A stretch of DNA of 38,820 nt. Source: Pseudomonadota bacterium. GTDB taxonomy: Bacteria; Pseudomonadota; Gammaproteobacteria; Burkholderiales; Thiobacillaceae. The notes under the pieces were generated by a model that was given only the letters and a program-made list of their open reading frames with translations, was not told the DNA's origin and ran no database searches. Numbering within the stretch: the stretch's first letter is position 1; each line of letters begins with the position of its first letter. The stretch lies in the NCBI GenBank assembly GCA_030684775.1, contig JAUXXW010000062.1:1-38820 (forward strand). Direction: 5' to 3'. Below are positions 19,015 to 27,242 of the stretch, piece by piece. The position numbers were made by a program, and so were the translations under genes.

Positions 19015-19569
19015 ATGCAGCCCTCGCTCGTCCTTTCCGCCCTGGTGCTTGCCGCCGGCCTGTCGACCGCCGCACAGGCGGTGGAATACCCCATTGGTTC
19101 GCCGCAGAACCGCAACGGCATGGAGATTGGCGCGGTCTACCTGCAACCGGTGGAGATGGAGTCGGTCATGGGTCACGCCATGCTGCCGGCCAACAAGGCC
19201 GACGTGCATCTGGAGGCCGACATCCATGCCCTGGGCAACAACCCTAACGGGTTCGCGGAGGGTGCCTGGATTCCCTATCTGCTGGTGAAGTACGAGGTGT
19301 GCAAGCAAGGCGGCGAGTGCCTCAAGGGTGATTTCCTGCCCATGGTGGCCAGCGACGGCCCGCACTATGGCGACAACATCAAACTGATGGGGCCGGGCAG
19401 GTACACGCTGAAGTTCACCATCCTGCCGCCCAACGACCTGGACAACCACGCCGGCCACCACTTTCACCGCCATACCGACCGTTTGACTGGCGTGCGGCCG
19501 TGGTTCAAGCCGTTCACGACGGAATACGACTTTGTTTACGCCGGCATCGGCAAGAAGGGCGGGTACTGA
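19015..19569 (+). CDS. Periplasmic iron-transport protein, P19/FetP/Tp34 family
   Basis: 184 residues. Signal peptide MQPSLVLSALVLAAGLSTAAQA. The mature part shows the family pattern of metal ligands: PQNRNGMEIGAVYL (Met/Glu), a Met-rich EMESVMGHAML, EADIHAL (His), DGPHYGD (His) and a His cluster NHAGHHFHRH near the end. P19 proteins bind copper and ferrous or ferric iron in the periplasm and feed an FTR1-type or other permease. CTGGAGAAG before ATG 19015 is a fair ribosome site. It is separated by a single base from the porin gene downstream, so the two are surely one operon, probably with hemP. No FTR1 permease gene is present in the window. Confidence 0.9.
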   Translation: MQPSLVLSALVLAAGLSTAAQAVEYPIGSPQNRNGMEIGAVYLQPVEMESVMGHAMLPANKADVHLEADIHALGNNPNGFAEGAWIPYLLVKYEVCKQGGECLKGDFLPMVASDGPHYGDNIKLMGPGRYTLKFTILPPNDLDNHAGHHFHRHTDRLTGVRPWFKPFTTEYDFVYAGIGKKGGY

Positions 19570-19570
19570 G

Positions 19571-21070
19571 ATGGCGAAAAGAACCGTCATCGCCCTGGCT
19601 GTGGCCCTGCTGGCCGGCGGCCCCGCCGGCGCGGCTGAAATGCCTTCGGAAATGCTGGAAGCCCTGAAGCATCTGCAAGACCGCCTGGCCCGGCTGGAGG
19701 CACGCAACATCGAACTTGAACGGCAACTGGTCGGCCAGACAGCCGGCGCGGTGCTGGAAGCGCGCGTGCGACAACTGGAGAGCGCCAAAGCCAGGATGGA
19801 GGAGGCCCTGGCCAGTGAGCGTCTGTCGCAGAACGAGCCGGAGATCGCCACCCGTCTCAAGGCGATGGAGTTCCAGGCCCTGGGCATGCAGAAACAGGCG
19901 CGCATGGTGGAGGCGCTGGAAGGCATCGCGGCGGGGGTGTCGTTCACCACCGTGGCGCAGCACGCCAACGGCAAAGCGGAAACCCAGTTGTCCTGGCGCG
20001 GCGATGCCCAGGTGAGCCTGCCCGGCGGCCACATCGGGCTGAACGAGGGCGCCCTGTTCTTCCATTTCCGCACCGGCCAGGGCAACGGCCTGGCCGGGCT
20101 CAATCCGACTTTCTCGGCGACCAATGCCAGCGCCTTTCAGTTGGGCGGCGCCGGCCAGGCGGACGATGCCTCGCCGATCTTGGCGCAGGCCTGGTACCAG
20201 TTGCAGGTGCCGCTTGACGAAAAACCTTTAAGTGCGAGCCGGCGGCACATGGAAGTGACCTTCGGCAAGATCGACCCCTTCCTGTTTTTCGACCAGAACA
20301 CGGCGGCGGACGACGAGACGACCCGCTTCATGAACCTGGCCTTCGTCCACAACCCGCTGCTGGATACGGGCGGCGGCGCCGGGCTGGATGCCTACGGTTT
20401 CACCCCGGGCTTGCGTTTGGCTTACCAGAACGACCAGTTCAAACCCACCGGCTGGGGCGTGTCCATGGGCATGTTCGGCTCCGGCGGTGGCGCGGCATTC
20501 AACGACAGCTTGAAACGGCCTTTCGTCATCGCGCAGGCGGAGACGCGGCAACGGTTTTTCGAAGGACTCAACGGCAATTACCGCGCCTACCTCTGGCACA
20601 ACGGCCGCGCCACCCCGTTCAACAATGCCGCCGAATCCAACACGGAAGCTCAGGCCGGCTGGGGCGTCTCAGTGGATCAGCGGGTAAGCGAGAACCTCGC
20701 GCTGTGGGGCCGCTACGGCCAGTCCAGCAAAGGCCAGGTGCAGTTCGACCGGGCACTGACGCTGGGTGCAGAAGTGACCGGCAATGCCTGGGGACGCGGC
20801 GCCGACAGCCTCGGTCTGGCCGTCGGCTGGCTGCGCGCCTCGGACGAGTTCAAGACGCAATCCGCGACGCTGGATGCCGACGGCGCGGGCGGCCCCGACT
20901 TCGGCTGGAGCGCTTCCGGCGAAGAGCAATTGGCCGAGTTGTATTACCGCTGGCGGGTGAACCCGCAGTTCGAGCTCAGTCCGGACTACCAGTTCATCCG
21001 CCATTCCGGCGCCAATGGCGCGGCAGGTGCGGCCCACATCCTGGGCTTGCGTGCCCAGATCACGTTCTGA
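19571..21070 (+). CDS. OprB-like outer-membrane porin with N-terminal coiled coil
   Basis: 499 residues. Signal peptide MAKRTVIALAVALLAGGPAGAA, then a helical coiled-coil stretch (about 25-100, containing LQDRLARLEARNIELERQL), then a beta-rich region to the final residues GLRAQITF; the terminal Phe is usual for outer-membrane barrels. The barrel resembles carbohydrate-selective porins (OprB), and the coiled coil resembles porins that bind peptidoglycan through an SLH-like or helical segment. ATG 19571 is one base after the P19 stop. In this context it may carry iron complexes across the outer membrane rather than sugars; that is an inference from the operon. The ATG at 19571 is preferred over an upstream in-frame start at 19532, which overlaps the P19 gene. 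Confidence 0.85.
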   Translation: MAKRTVIALAVALLAGGPAGAAEMPSEMLEALKHLQDRLARLEARNIELERQLVGQTAGAVLEARVRQLESAKARMEEALASERLSQNEPEIATRLKAMEFQALGMQKQARMVEALEGIAAGVSFTTVAQHANGKAETQLSWRGDAQVSLPGGHIGLNEGALFFHFRTGQGNGLAGLNPTFSATNASAFQLGGAGQADDASPILAQAWYQLQVPLDEKPLSASRRHMEVTFGKIDPFLFFDQNTAADDETTRFMNLAFVHNPLLDTGGGAGLDAYGFTPGLRLAYQNDQFKPTGWGVSMGMFGSGGGAAFNDSLKRPFVIAQAETRQRFFEGLNGNYRAYLWHNGRATPFNNAAESNTEAQAGWGVSVDQRVSENLALWGRYGQSSKGQVQFDRALTLGAEVTGNAWGRGADSLGLAVGWLRASDEFKTQSATLDADGAGGPDFGWSASGEEQLAELYYRWRVNPQFELSPDYQFIRHSGANGAAGAAHILGLRAQITF

Positions 21071-21128
21071 CCGTAACGGCCGAACCGTGTTCATCGAATT
21101 AACACACTCACCCAGTACCGGCAGTGAC

Positions 21129-21256
21129 GTAGGTTGGGCAAAGCGCAGCGTGCCCAACATAGCGACGGTTCGTTGGGCAGCGGAGTCGTTGGCGCTACAG
21201 CGCCTACGAATCCGGCGTCCTCCTTGCGGGGGCACGCTTCGCTTTGCCCAACCTAC
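21129..21256. repeat. Palindromic repeat family A, composite copy with nested module
   Basis: GTAGGTTGGGCAAAGCGCAGCGTGCCCAACATAGCG, then GTTGGG, then the nested module 21178-21233, then CACGCTTCGCTTTGCCCAACCTAC. Here the module interrupts the right arm (GTTGGG/CACGC), whereas at 1279 it interrupts the left arm. Confidence 0.9.
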
Positions 21257-21270
21257 GGCGCTACCCGGAG

Positions 21271-21432
21271 GTGAACGATGCCTTCACCTGGCTGGATGGC
21301 GGTGTATTGCTGGCCTACATTGGCGCCGAAGCCTTGTTGCTGGGCGGCTGGATCTGGCTCTGCCTGAGGCTGGCCGACCGGGTGACGGGCCTCGCCTGGG
21401 CGCGGACTGGAAACGTGACGATCTGGGCGTGA
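21271..21432 (+). CDS. Possible small membrane peptide or gene fragment
   Basis: A 53-codon frame from GTG 21271 with one strong hydrophobic segment (LLAYIGAEALLLGGWIWLCL) and an ending that reads through the out-of-frame DUF1223 remnant. CGGAG touches the GTG, too close for a normal ribosome site. Either a relic of a membrane protein or a chance frame. Low confidence. Confidence 0.25.
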   Translation: MNDAFTWLDGGVLLAYIGAEALLLGGWIWLCLRLADRVTGLAWARTGNVTIWA

Positions 21433-21515
21433 GCGCCTTCATCCAGAATGTGGACACGGGCGAGGTCTATCAGGCGCTGCAACGCCCCGTGTGCGGCGGG
21501 AGCGGTGGAGGGTGA
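21405..21515 (+). pseudogene. C-terminal remnant of a DUF1223-like secreted thioredoxin-fold protein
   Basis: The frame reads DWKRDDLGVSAFIQNVDTGEV followed by YQALQRPVC. This matches the closing strand of DUF1223 proteins (DLGVVAFVQ...GEVLQAL..P.C). The rest of the family domain (about 200 residues) is absent upstream, where repeat A and unrelated sequence occur. Interpreted as the end of a deleted gene. The family assignment comes from memory of the motif only. Confidence 0.5.
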
Positions 21516-21524
21516 TGGCGTCGG

Positions 21525-21974
21525 CTACGGTGCCCAGAGCAGCCATTTCGCCACCCAGCCATCATTGAAGACTTCGTCCCGCACCTTCACCCAATCGCCT
21601 TTCGATTCGATGATCTTGAAGGAATAGTATTTGCCCACGGGGCTCAGCGGAGATTTTGCAAAACTGGTTCCCGGCCCGCTACGCACGTTGGCGTTGTCTA
21701 CCTTCACCACGGCGCATTGCATGGCATCCGTCACCAGTCGGCTGTATATCCAGTGGGTGTCGCCGTCCACATCCTCCACCTGGAACCACTTTTCCTGCTG
21801 CCCGATCTTCTTGAACGGCATGTACTTGAACACTTCCCAGCTTTTCTCATGCTGGATTCCGGGGCCCTGGCGCAGGTTCGCCTCGGGAACCTTGACGCAT
21901 AGAGCGGACGCCGTGCCGGGAATGAACAGCGTGGCGCAAAACAGCGCGATGGGGGTGATGATTTTCTTGGTCAT
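21525..21974 (-). CDS. Secreted protein with two bacterial SH3 domains
   Basis: 149 residues. Signal peptide MTKKIITPIALFCATLFIPGTASA. Two SH3b repeats follow, the first around LCVKVPEANLRQGPGI and WFQVEDVDGDTHWIYSRLV, the second around VKVDNANVRSGPGTSF and WVKVRDEVFNDGWVAKWLL. The NLRxGPG/NVRxGPG pattern is the SH3b hallmark. Such domains bind cell wall peptides or proteins in the periplasm; no enzymatic domain is attached. CTGGAG lies 8 bases before the ATG. It is less GC-rich than its neighbours, which could mean later acquisition. No partner is evident. Confidence 0.88.
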   Translation of the reverse strand: MTKKIITPIALFCATLFIPGTASALCVKVPEANLRQGPGIQHEKSWEVFKYMPFKKIGQQEKWFQVEDVDGDTHWIYSRLVTDAMQCAVVKVDNANVRSGPGTSFAKSPLSPVGKYYSFKIIESKGDWVKVRDEVFNDGWVAKWLLWAP

Positions 21975-22100
21975 GCATGGACTCCAGGAATGGAAAAAGC
22001 GGGGTGCGGTTTGTCCGCATACATACGTGTCTTACAGCGTATGCCACCTCCGGACAAGCCCTCCCACAGAACGGGAGGCCCCCTGGTTGCGGAAAGTTCC

Positions 22101-22180
22101 GATTATCCGAGATTGTCCATTGGCCAAAGTAGGCCTGTAGCGCGGGCGTCCGGCCAATGGACAACCCGGGATTTTTTATC
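22101..22180. repeat. Long imperfect palindrome with 13-base perfect core
   Basis: TTGTCCATTGGCC (22113-22125) and GGCCAATGGACAA (22152-22164) are perfect inverse arms around a 26-base loop. The pairing continues imperfectly outward (GATTATCCGAGA / CCCGGGATTTTTTATC). The right arm is followed by a T-run (22172-22177). It lies in the 296-base gap between the SH3 gene start and the msrAB end and has no coding content. Confidence 0.7.
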
Positions 22181-22270
22181 CTGCGCGCGGGCGGCCCGTT
22201 TTCCATGTGTGGTGTCGTGGCTTTCCTGAAAAGCAACGGTTGTTTTTTCGGTGTTCAACGCAGCCACGCC

Positions 22271-23599
22271 TCAGCGCGCTTCGGCGGGCACGAATTTCAG
22301 CACGTTGCCGTTGATGCAGTAGCGCTTGTGGGTCGGTGGCGGGCCGTCGTCGAAGACGTGGCCGAGGTGAATGCCGGAACTGGCGCTACGCACTTCCACC
22401 CGCTTCATCCCGAGCTTCACGTCTTCATGCAGGGTGAGGGCGCCGGCGACCGGGTTGAAAAAGCTGGGCCAGCCGGTGCCGCTGTCGAATTTGGCGTCGC
22501 TGCGGAACAAGGCTGCGCCGGTGATCGGGTCGACGAAGGTGCCGGGGCGTTTTTCATCGAGATGCGAGCCGGTGCCGGGCCGCTCGGTGCCCTCCTCGAA
22601 GGCGATCCGCTGCTGTTCCGGGGTGAGCAGATGGAAGCCCAGCCACTTCCAGAAGCGCGTTTTTTCGCCGTTGTAGCCGGTGTAGCGCGAGATTTCCTTG
22701 CCCTTTTCGAACAGCACGATGGTGGGGGTGGCGAACAAGGCTTTTTCCAGTTTCCAGTCGCCCGGCGCCTTCGGGTTCAGGGTCGTGGCCACGGCGACCG
22801 GGGATTGCCAGTGGTCGAGCACCTCGGCCTTGAACAGTTTGCAAAAGGCGCAGTCCTCGGCCTCGAAAACGATCAATTGACGATTGAAATCGAGCGCCTT
22901 GACGTCCAGTTTCGGCTGCATCGCGCTTTTCGCGGTTGCCTGCGCGCCCGGGTAGTTCACGCCGGTGCCGCCGAGGCCGCAATAGCCGTTGGGGTTCTTC
23001 TTCAGGTAGTCCTGATGATCGTCCTCGGCGACGTAATAGGCCTTCAGCGGCGCGATGTCGGTGGTGATGGCGCCGAATCCGGCTTTCAACAACGCGGGTT
23101 GATAGGCATCGCGGGTTTTCAGGGCGATGGCCTGTTGCGCGTCGCTGTTCGTATAGATGGCGCTGCGGTAGTTGCTGCCGATGTCGTTGCCCTGGCGGTC
23201 GCCCTGGGTCGGATCATGGCTTTGCCAGAACTTGATCAGCACGGTTTCCAGCGTGGTGAGCGCGGGATCGAAGCGCACCTTCACCACTTCCGCGTGGTTG
23301 CGCTTGCTCGTCGCGCCGCGCCGCGCCGCGCGCTCGTGGGCGAGCACCGCCTGGTAGGTGCCGGCGATATCGCCATTGGCATAGCCGCTTTCGACATCGA
23401 CCACGCCCGGGATTTCCGCCATGCGCTTTTCCGCGCCCCAGAAACAGCCCATGCCGAGCACGATGCTGTCGAGCCGGGCATCGTTCGGTGTCGCCGCCTT
23501 CGCTGCCGGGGGGGCGGATTCACTCTTGGCGCAGGCGCCGACCAGAACGCCCAGGCCAAGGGTCAGCAAGAGGGTTTTCAATATTCGTATGGCGCGCAT
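22271..23599 (-). CDS. msrAB: Lipoprotein MsrA - thioredoxin-like - MsrB fusion (methionine sulfoxide reductase)
   Basis: 442 residues. A lipoprotein signal ends LVGAC with Cys23 as the lipid site, so the enzyme is anchored outside the cytoplasm. MsrA domain (about 45-207) with catalytic Cys52 in GMGCFWG. Middle thioredoxin-like domain (about 230-322) with CAFC, Cys250-Cys253. MsrB domain (about 325-440) with catalytic Cys428 in HKRYCIN; the zinc Cys pairs of some MsrB are absent. It repairs both epimers of oxidised methionine, with the middle domain a likely internal reductant. The order differs from neisserial PilB/MsrAB (thioredoxin first). AAGGA precedes ATG 23599. MsrA has a longer than usual loop near residues 85-102 (HERAARRGATSKRNHAEV). 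Confidence 0.92.
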   Translation of the reverse strand: MRAIRILKTLLLTLGLGVLVGACAKSESAPPAAKAATPNDARLDSIVLGMGCFWGAEKRMAEIPGVVDVESGYANGDIAGTYQAVLAHERAARRGATSKRNHAEVVKVRFDPALTTLETVLIKFWQSHDPTQGDRQGNDIGSNYRSAIYTNSDAQQAIALKTRDAYQPALLKAGFGAITTDIAPLKAYYVAEDDHQDYLKKNPNGYCGLGGTGVNYPGAQATAKSAMQPKLDVKALDFNRQLIVFEAEDCAFCKLFKAEVLDHWQSPVAVATTLNPKAPGDWKLEKALFATPTIVLFEKGKEISRYTGYNGEKTRFWKWLGFHLLTPEQQRIAFEEGTERPGTGSHLDEKRPGTFVDPITGAALFRSDAKFDSGTGWPSFFNPVAGALTLHEDVKLGMKRVEVRSASSGIHLGHVFDDGPPPTHKRYCINGNVLKFVPAEAR

Positions 23600-23676
23600 C
23601 GTCGTGTCCTTTTGTTGGTTCGGTATGGATTGGTCGCGCCGCGAATAAATTCCTTACAAATATTGTGGGGGCCTTT

Positions 23677-23735
23677 GTAGCGCCGGCATCCTTGCCGGCG
23701 TCTTTTAACAACAGCCGGCTGGAAGCCGGCGCTAC
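23677..23735. repeat. Palindromic repeat family E (GTAGCGCCGGC)
   Basis: GTAGCGCCGGCATCCTTGCCGGCG and, after TCTTTTAACAACA, GCCGGCTGGAAGCCGGCGCTAC. Two hairpins and outer inverse arms; the right half is the same as 99-121. It is placed eight bases after the katA stop, so it probably ends the katA transcript. Confidence 0.88.
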
Positions 23736-23742
23736 ATCAGGT

Positions 23743-25194
23743 TTACGCGGGCACTTCTTCGAGCGGAATCCCCAGCGCGGCGGCCACGCCCTTGCCGTAG
23801 GCCGGGTCCGCCTTCAGGCAGTTGCCGATGTGACGGATTTTCACCTCGCGCGGCGCATCACCCATGCCACGACCGGTGTTCGCGAACAGCACTTGTTGCT
23901 GCGCCGGCGTCATCAGGCGGAACAGGTTGCCGGGCTGCGAGTAGTAGTCGGTGTCCTCGCGCTGATTCCAGTGGTCGGCCGCGCCTTCCAGGCTCAGCGG
24001 CGGTTCGGCGTAATCCGGCTGCTCGGCCCATTCGCCGGCGCTGTTCGGCTCATAGCCCAGGGTGGAGCCGTGGTTGCCATCGACCCGCATGGCGCCATCG
24101 CGATGGTAGTTGTGGAAGGGGCAGCGCGGCGCGTTGACCGGGATCTGCTGGTGATTGACGCCGAGACGGTAACGCTGCGCGTCGCCATAGGAGAACAGCC
24201 GCCCCTGCAACATCTTGTCCGGCGAGAAGCCGATGCCGGGCGGCACGTTGGCCGGGTTGAAGGCGGCCTGTTCGACCTCGGCGAAGTAGTTCTCCGGGTT
24301 GCGGTTGAGTTCCAGGACGCCGACCTCGATCAGCGGATAGTCCTTGTGCGGCCAGATCTTGGTCAGGTCGAAGGGGTGATAGGGCACTTTCGCCGCGTCG
24401 GCTTCCGGCATCACCTGCACCGCGAACTTCCATTTCGGGAAATCGCCGCGCTCGATGGCGTCGTAGAGGTCGCGCTGGTGGCTCTCGCGATCCTTGCCGA
24501 TGATCGCCTCCGCCTCGGCGTCGGTCAGATTCTTGATGCCCTGCATCGACTTGAAGTGGAATTTCACCCAGAAACGTTCGTTTTTGGCGTTGATGAAGCT
24601 GAAGGTGTGGCTGCCGAAGCCGTGCATGTGGCGATAGGTCGCCGGCAGGCCGCGATCACTCATCAGAATGGTGATCTGGTGCAGCGCCTCGGGCAGCAGC
24701 GTCCAGAAGTCCCAGTTGTTCTTCGCGCTGCGCAGATTGGTGCGCGGGTCACGCTTCACGGCGTGGTTCAGGTCGGGAAACTTGAGCGGGTCGCGCAGGA
24801 AGAACACCGGCGTGTTGTTGCCGACCATGTCCCAGTTGCCTTCTTCCGTATAGAACTTGACCGCGAAGCCGCGGATGTCGCGCTCGGCGTCCGCCGCGCC
24901 GCGCTCGCCGGCCACCGTCGAGAAGCGCGCGAATACTTCGGTCTGCTTGCCGATCTCGGAAAACAGTTTGGCGCGGGTGTAGCGGCTGATGTCGTGGGTG
25001 ACGGTGAAGGTGCCGTGGGCGCCGGAACCCTTTGCGTGCATGCGCCGCTCGGGAATCACCTCGCGGTCGAAGTGGGCCAGCTTTTCCAGGAACCACACGT
25101 CCTGCAAGAGCATGGGGCCGCGTCGGCCCGCGGTCAGCACGTTCTGGTTATCGGGTACCGGCGCGCCGGCGTTGGTGGTGAGTTTCTTGCTCAT
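23743..25194 (-). CDS. katA: Monofunctional heme catalase (small-subunit type)
   Basis: 483 residues, the size of small-subunit (clade 3) catalases. Active-site His in [14 protein letters not shown] (about residue 53), Asn in VGNNTPVFF, and heme-ligand Tyr in [12 protein letters not shown]. It dismutates hydrogen peroxide in the cytoplasm (no signal peptide). A strong ribosome site AGAGGAGA precedes ATG 25194. A 13-base palindrome (25268-25280) lies 74 bases upstream and may be an operator; no clear OxyR site was seen. It neighbours msrAB, which also counters oxidative damage. Ends EEVPA. Confidence 0.97.
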   Translation of the reverse strand: MSKKLTTNAGAPVPDNQNVLTAGRRGPMLLQDVWFLEKLAHFDREVIPERRMHAKGSGAHGTFTVTHDISRYTRAKLFSEIGKQTEVFARFSTVAGERGAADAERDIRGFAVKFYTEEGNWDMVGNNTPVFFLRDPLKFPDLNHAVKRDPRTNLRSAKNNWDFWTLLPEALHQITILMSDRGLPATYRHMHGFGSHTFSFINAKNERFWVKFHFKSMQGIKNLTDAEAEAIIGKDRESHQRDLYDAIERGDFPKWKFAVQVMPEADAAKVPYHPFDLTKIWPHKDYPLIEVGVLELNRNPENYFAEVEQAAFNPANVPPGIGFSPDKMLQGRLFSYGDAQRYRLGVNHQQIPVNAPRCPFHNYHRDGAMRVDGNHGSTLGYEPNSAGEWAEQPDYAEPPLSLEGAADHWNQREDTDYYSQPGNLFRLMTPAQQQVLFANTGRGMGDAPREVKIRHIGNCLKADPAYGKGVAAALGIPLEEVPA

Positions 25195-25267
25195 GGTGAT
25201 CTCCTCTGTGGGTTCACGAACCTGCGGTGTGAACAGGTGCGTCCATTACAGACCTTGGTAGGAGGTT

Positions 25268-25280
25268 TATCCAATGGATA
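25268..25280 (-). promoter_or_regulatory. Palindrome upstream of katA, possible operator
   Basis: TATCCA-A-TGGATA, six-base perfect arms around one base, 74 bases before the katA ATG. The regulator is unknown; the position is compatible with an operator near the promoter. Confidence 0.3.
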
Positions 25281-25388
25281 TTCCCGAAGTTCGCGATTCG
25301 TTGCGTAGATTGATTTGCCGGGCTTGCGGCAAGCGCGTGGCGTTTGCGCTTGGTCGCGAAGTAATCGGCTCGCGGAAAAGAAACCCAT

Positions 25389-25443
25389 GTAGGGTGCGCC
25401 GCGCGCACCGATCCACTTCAACGGTGCGCACGGCGCACCCTAC
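25389..25443. repeat. Palindromic repeat family F (GTAGGGTGCGC)
   Basis: GTAGGGTGCGCCGCGCGCACCG...CGGTGCGCACGGCGCACCCTAC, near-perfect hairpin in the gap between katA and the chemoreceptor. A loosely similar hairpin lies at 17659-17701. Confidence 0.8.
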
Positions 25444-25497
25444 GGAATCAATGGGTTGTGGGGCGTTTCTTGACCGCAGCTCGGGCCGGAGCGGCTA

Positions 25498-27108
25498 TCA
25501 GCGCAAACGAAATTGCCCAACCAGCTCGTTCATCCGCCGCGCCAGACTGACCAGTTCTTCGCTGACGCCACGGGTTTCCACCGCTTCATTGGCGGTGCGC
25601 CGGGCGATCTGGCCGATGCTGGCCATGCGCTGATCGACCGCGTCGGTCAGCTCACCCTGGGTGCGCACCGACTTCGCCATGTGGGCGTTGAGTTCGCGGA
25701 TGTCGGCGACCCGGGTGGCGATACGGTCGAGCCCCGCCACCGAGTCTTCCAGTTGCCGGCTGTGGCCGGCGGCGCTGGTTTGCGCGGCGGCCATCACCTG
25801 CACCGCCTGCCGCGCTTCCTGGCGGAGTTGCGTGACGATGTCTTCGATGTCGCGGGTGGATTGGTGCGACAGATTCGCCAGTTTGCGCACTTCGTCCGCC
25901 ACCACCGCGAAGCCGCGTCCCATCTCACCGGCGCGGGCGGCTTCGATGGCGGCGTTGAGCGCCAGCAGATTGGTCTGTTCGGCGATGCCCTTGATGACTT
26001 CCAGCACATGGCTGACCTCCTGGCTGCGCTGGTCCAGGGCTTCGATCACTGTGCCGGCCCGGCCGATTTCCTGTACCAGGCCGAGGATGCCGGAGATGGC
26101 TTCACGCGTCATCTGGGTGCTGTTGCCGGCCTCCTGGTCGGCGGCCACGGAGGCTTCGGCGGTTTTCGCGGCGTCCACTTCCGCCTCGGCGGCGATGCTC
26201 TTGAGGTGGCCGATGGAGTGGCTGGTTTCCTCCGCCGCGTGCAGTTGCTGGCTGGCCGCCTCGGCGGTGAGCAGGGAAACGGAGGAAACCCGATCGGCCG
26301 CGCCGGACAGGTGTCCCGAGGTTTCGGCGACCAGCCCCAGGCTGGCGCCGAACTTGTCGAGCATGCTGTTGATGGCCTGCGCCAGGGCGCCCACTTCGTC
26401 GCCGGAAGTGGCCGTGAGACGGCGGCCCAGGTCGGCGTTCCGCTCGATGTCTTGCATGGTATTGCGCATGGCGAGCAGGGGTTTGATGACGATGCCGCGC
26501 AACAGGACGATCACCAGGGCGATGCCGAGCAGGGAGAGCAGCAGATTGAGCCCGGCCACCAATAGCAGGTTATGGCGCGAGGCGGCATCCAGCTCGTTCA
26601 GGGAATAAGTGACGCGCACGGCGCCGAGCACGGTATTGGGCGCCACCTGGTGGCAACTCAGGCAGTTGGTGCCGAGATGGTTCTCGCTCGCTGGCAAGGG
26701 CGCCAGGTAGGTGACGAAACGCCCTTTGGCATCCGCGCCGATCTCGACGATCTGCTCACCCTTGATGGCGCGCCGTTCCAGGTCGTCACGCGGTGGCGCT
26801 TGGCGGGGGCTGACGCCGTCGAGCACGCCGGGTGCGTGCACGATGCCGATGTCGCGCACGCCGGGCATGGCCAGATATTTGCCGCGCAGGCTTTCCTGCT
26901 GCGCCATGCTGCCGGTCAGCATCAGCGTGTTGACGCCGTCGAAATAGGAAAGGGCGGCATCTCTCGCTTTTTCCTGGCCGATCTGCAAGGCCCAGGCGCG
27001 TTCGTTGTTTCCGATCAGTAGCGTGGCGGTGGCGAGAACGGCGATAAAGATCAGCGCGATGGCGACGACGATTTTTGCCTGCACGGACAGCGTGGCGAGT
27101 CGGCTCAT
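25498..27108 (-). CDS. Methyl-accepting chemotaxis protein with periplasmic c-type heme motif
   Basis: 536 residues. TM1 about 10-32, a periplasmic part to about 180, TM2 about 181-204, HAMP, then the signalling domain with the conserved hairpin tip [19 protein letters not shown] (about 385). The periplasmic part holds Cys149-Leu-Ser-Cys152-His153, a CxxCH site for covalent heme attachment, in [12 protein letters not shown]. It should sense redox state, oxygen, nitric oxide or another heme ligand outside the cytoplasmic membrane and control the flagellar motor or another output. The C-terminus lacks a NWETF-type CheR pentapeptide. No che genes lie nearby. It diverges from gshA with 134 bases between the starts. 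Confidence 0.9.
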   Translation of the reverse strand: MSRLATLSVQAKIVVAIALIFIAVLATATLLIGNNERAWALQIGQEKARDAALSYFDGVNTLMLTGSMAQQESLRGKYLAMPGVRDIGIVHAPGVLDGVSPRQAPPRDDLERRAIKGEQIVEIGADAKGRFVTYLAPLPASENHLGTNCLSCHQVAPNTVLGAVRVTYSLNELDAASRHNLLLVAGLNLLLSLLGIALVIVLLRGIVIKPLLAMRNTMQDIERNADLGRRLTATSGDEVGALAQAINSMLDKFGASLGLVAETSGHLSGAADRVSSVSLLTAEAASQQLHAAEETSHSIGHLKSIAAEAEVDAAKTAEASVAADQEAGNSTQMTREAISGILGLVQEIGRAGTVIEALDQRSQEVSHVLEVIKGIAEQTNLLALNAAIEAARAGEMGRGFAVVADEVRKLANLSHQSTRDIEDIVTQLRQEARQAVQVMAAAQTSAAGHSRQLEDSVAGLDRIATRVADIRELNAHMAKSVRTQGELTDAVDQRMASIGQIARRTANEAVETRGVSEELVSLARRMNELVGQFRLR

Positions 27109-27242
27109 GGCGAGTTTCCCGGGGATTGTTGGAATGCCTGTTTATCGGCGGATTCACCGAGGACTTTAGCCATGGCAGCTTGTTTCACGCCAACCCGGCC
27201 GACACACTAAACTGGCGGCACCTCGGTATACCCGCCTCGAAC

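Larger units (their letters stand above)
21071..21524. other. Gene-poor stretch: repeat A and decayed gene ends
   Basis: Contains the composite repeat A (21129-21256), a short open frame for a one-helix membrane peptide (21271-21432) and the end of a DUF1223-like protein (21405-21515). These pieces look like leftovers of deletions between the porin and the convergent SH3 gene. No other feature is seen. Confidence 0.6.
25195..25497. other. Promoter region of katA plus a small palindromic repeat
   Basis: 303 bases between katA start and the chemoreceptor end. Contents: the katA ribosome site, the palindrome TATCCAATGGATA (25268-25280), a minus-strand-derived purine-rich stretch, and repeat F (25389-25443). 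A short open frame is present but has no family likeness, and no RNA gene is seen. Confidence 0.5.

Noticed and set aside
22157-25308. Long plus-strand open frames opposite msrAB and katA
   Set aside because: They are antisense shadows of two well-identified genes and carry no domain of their own.
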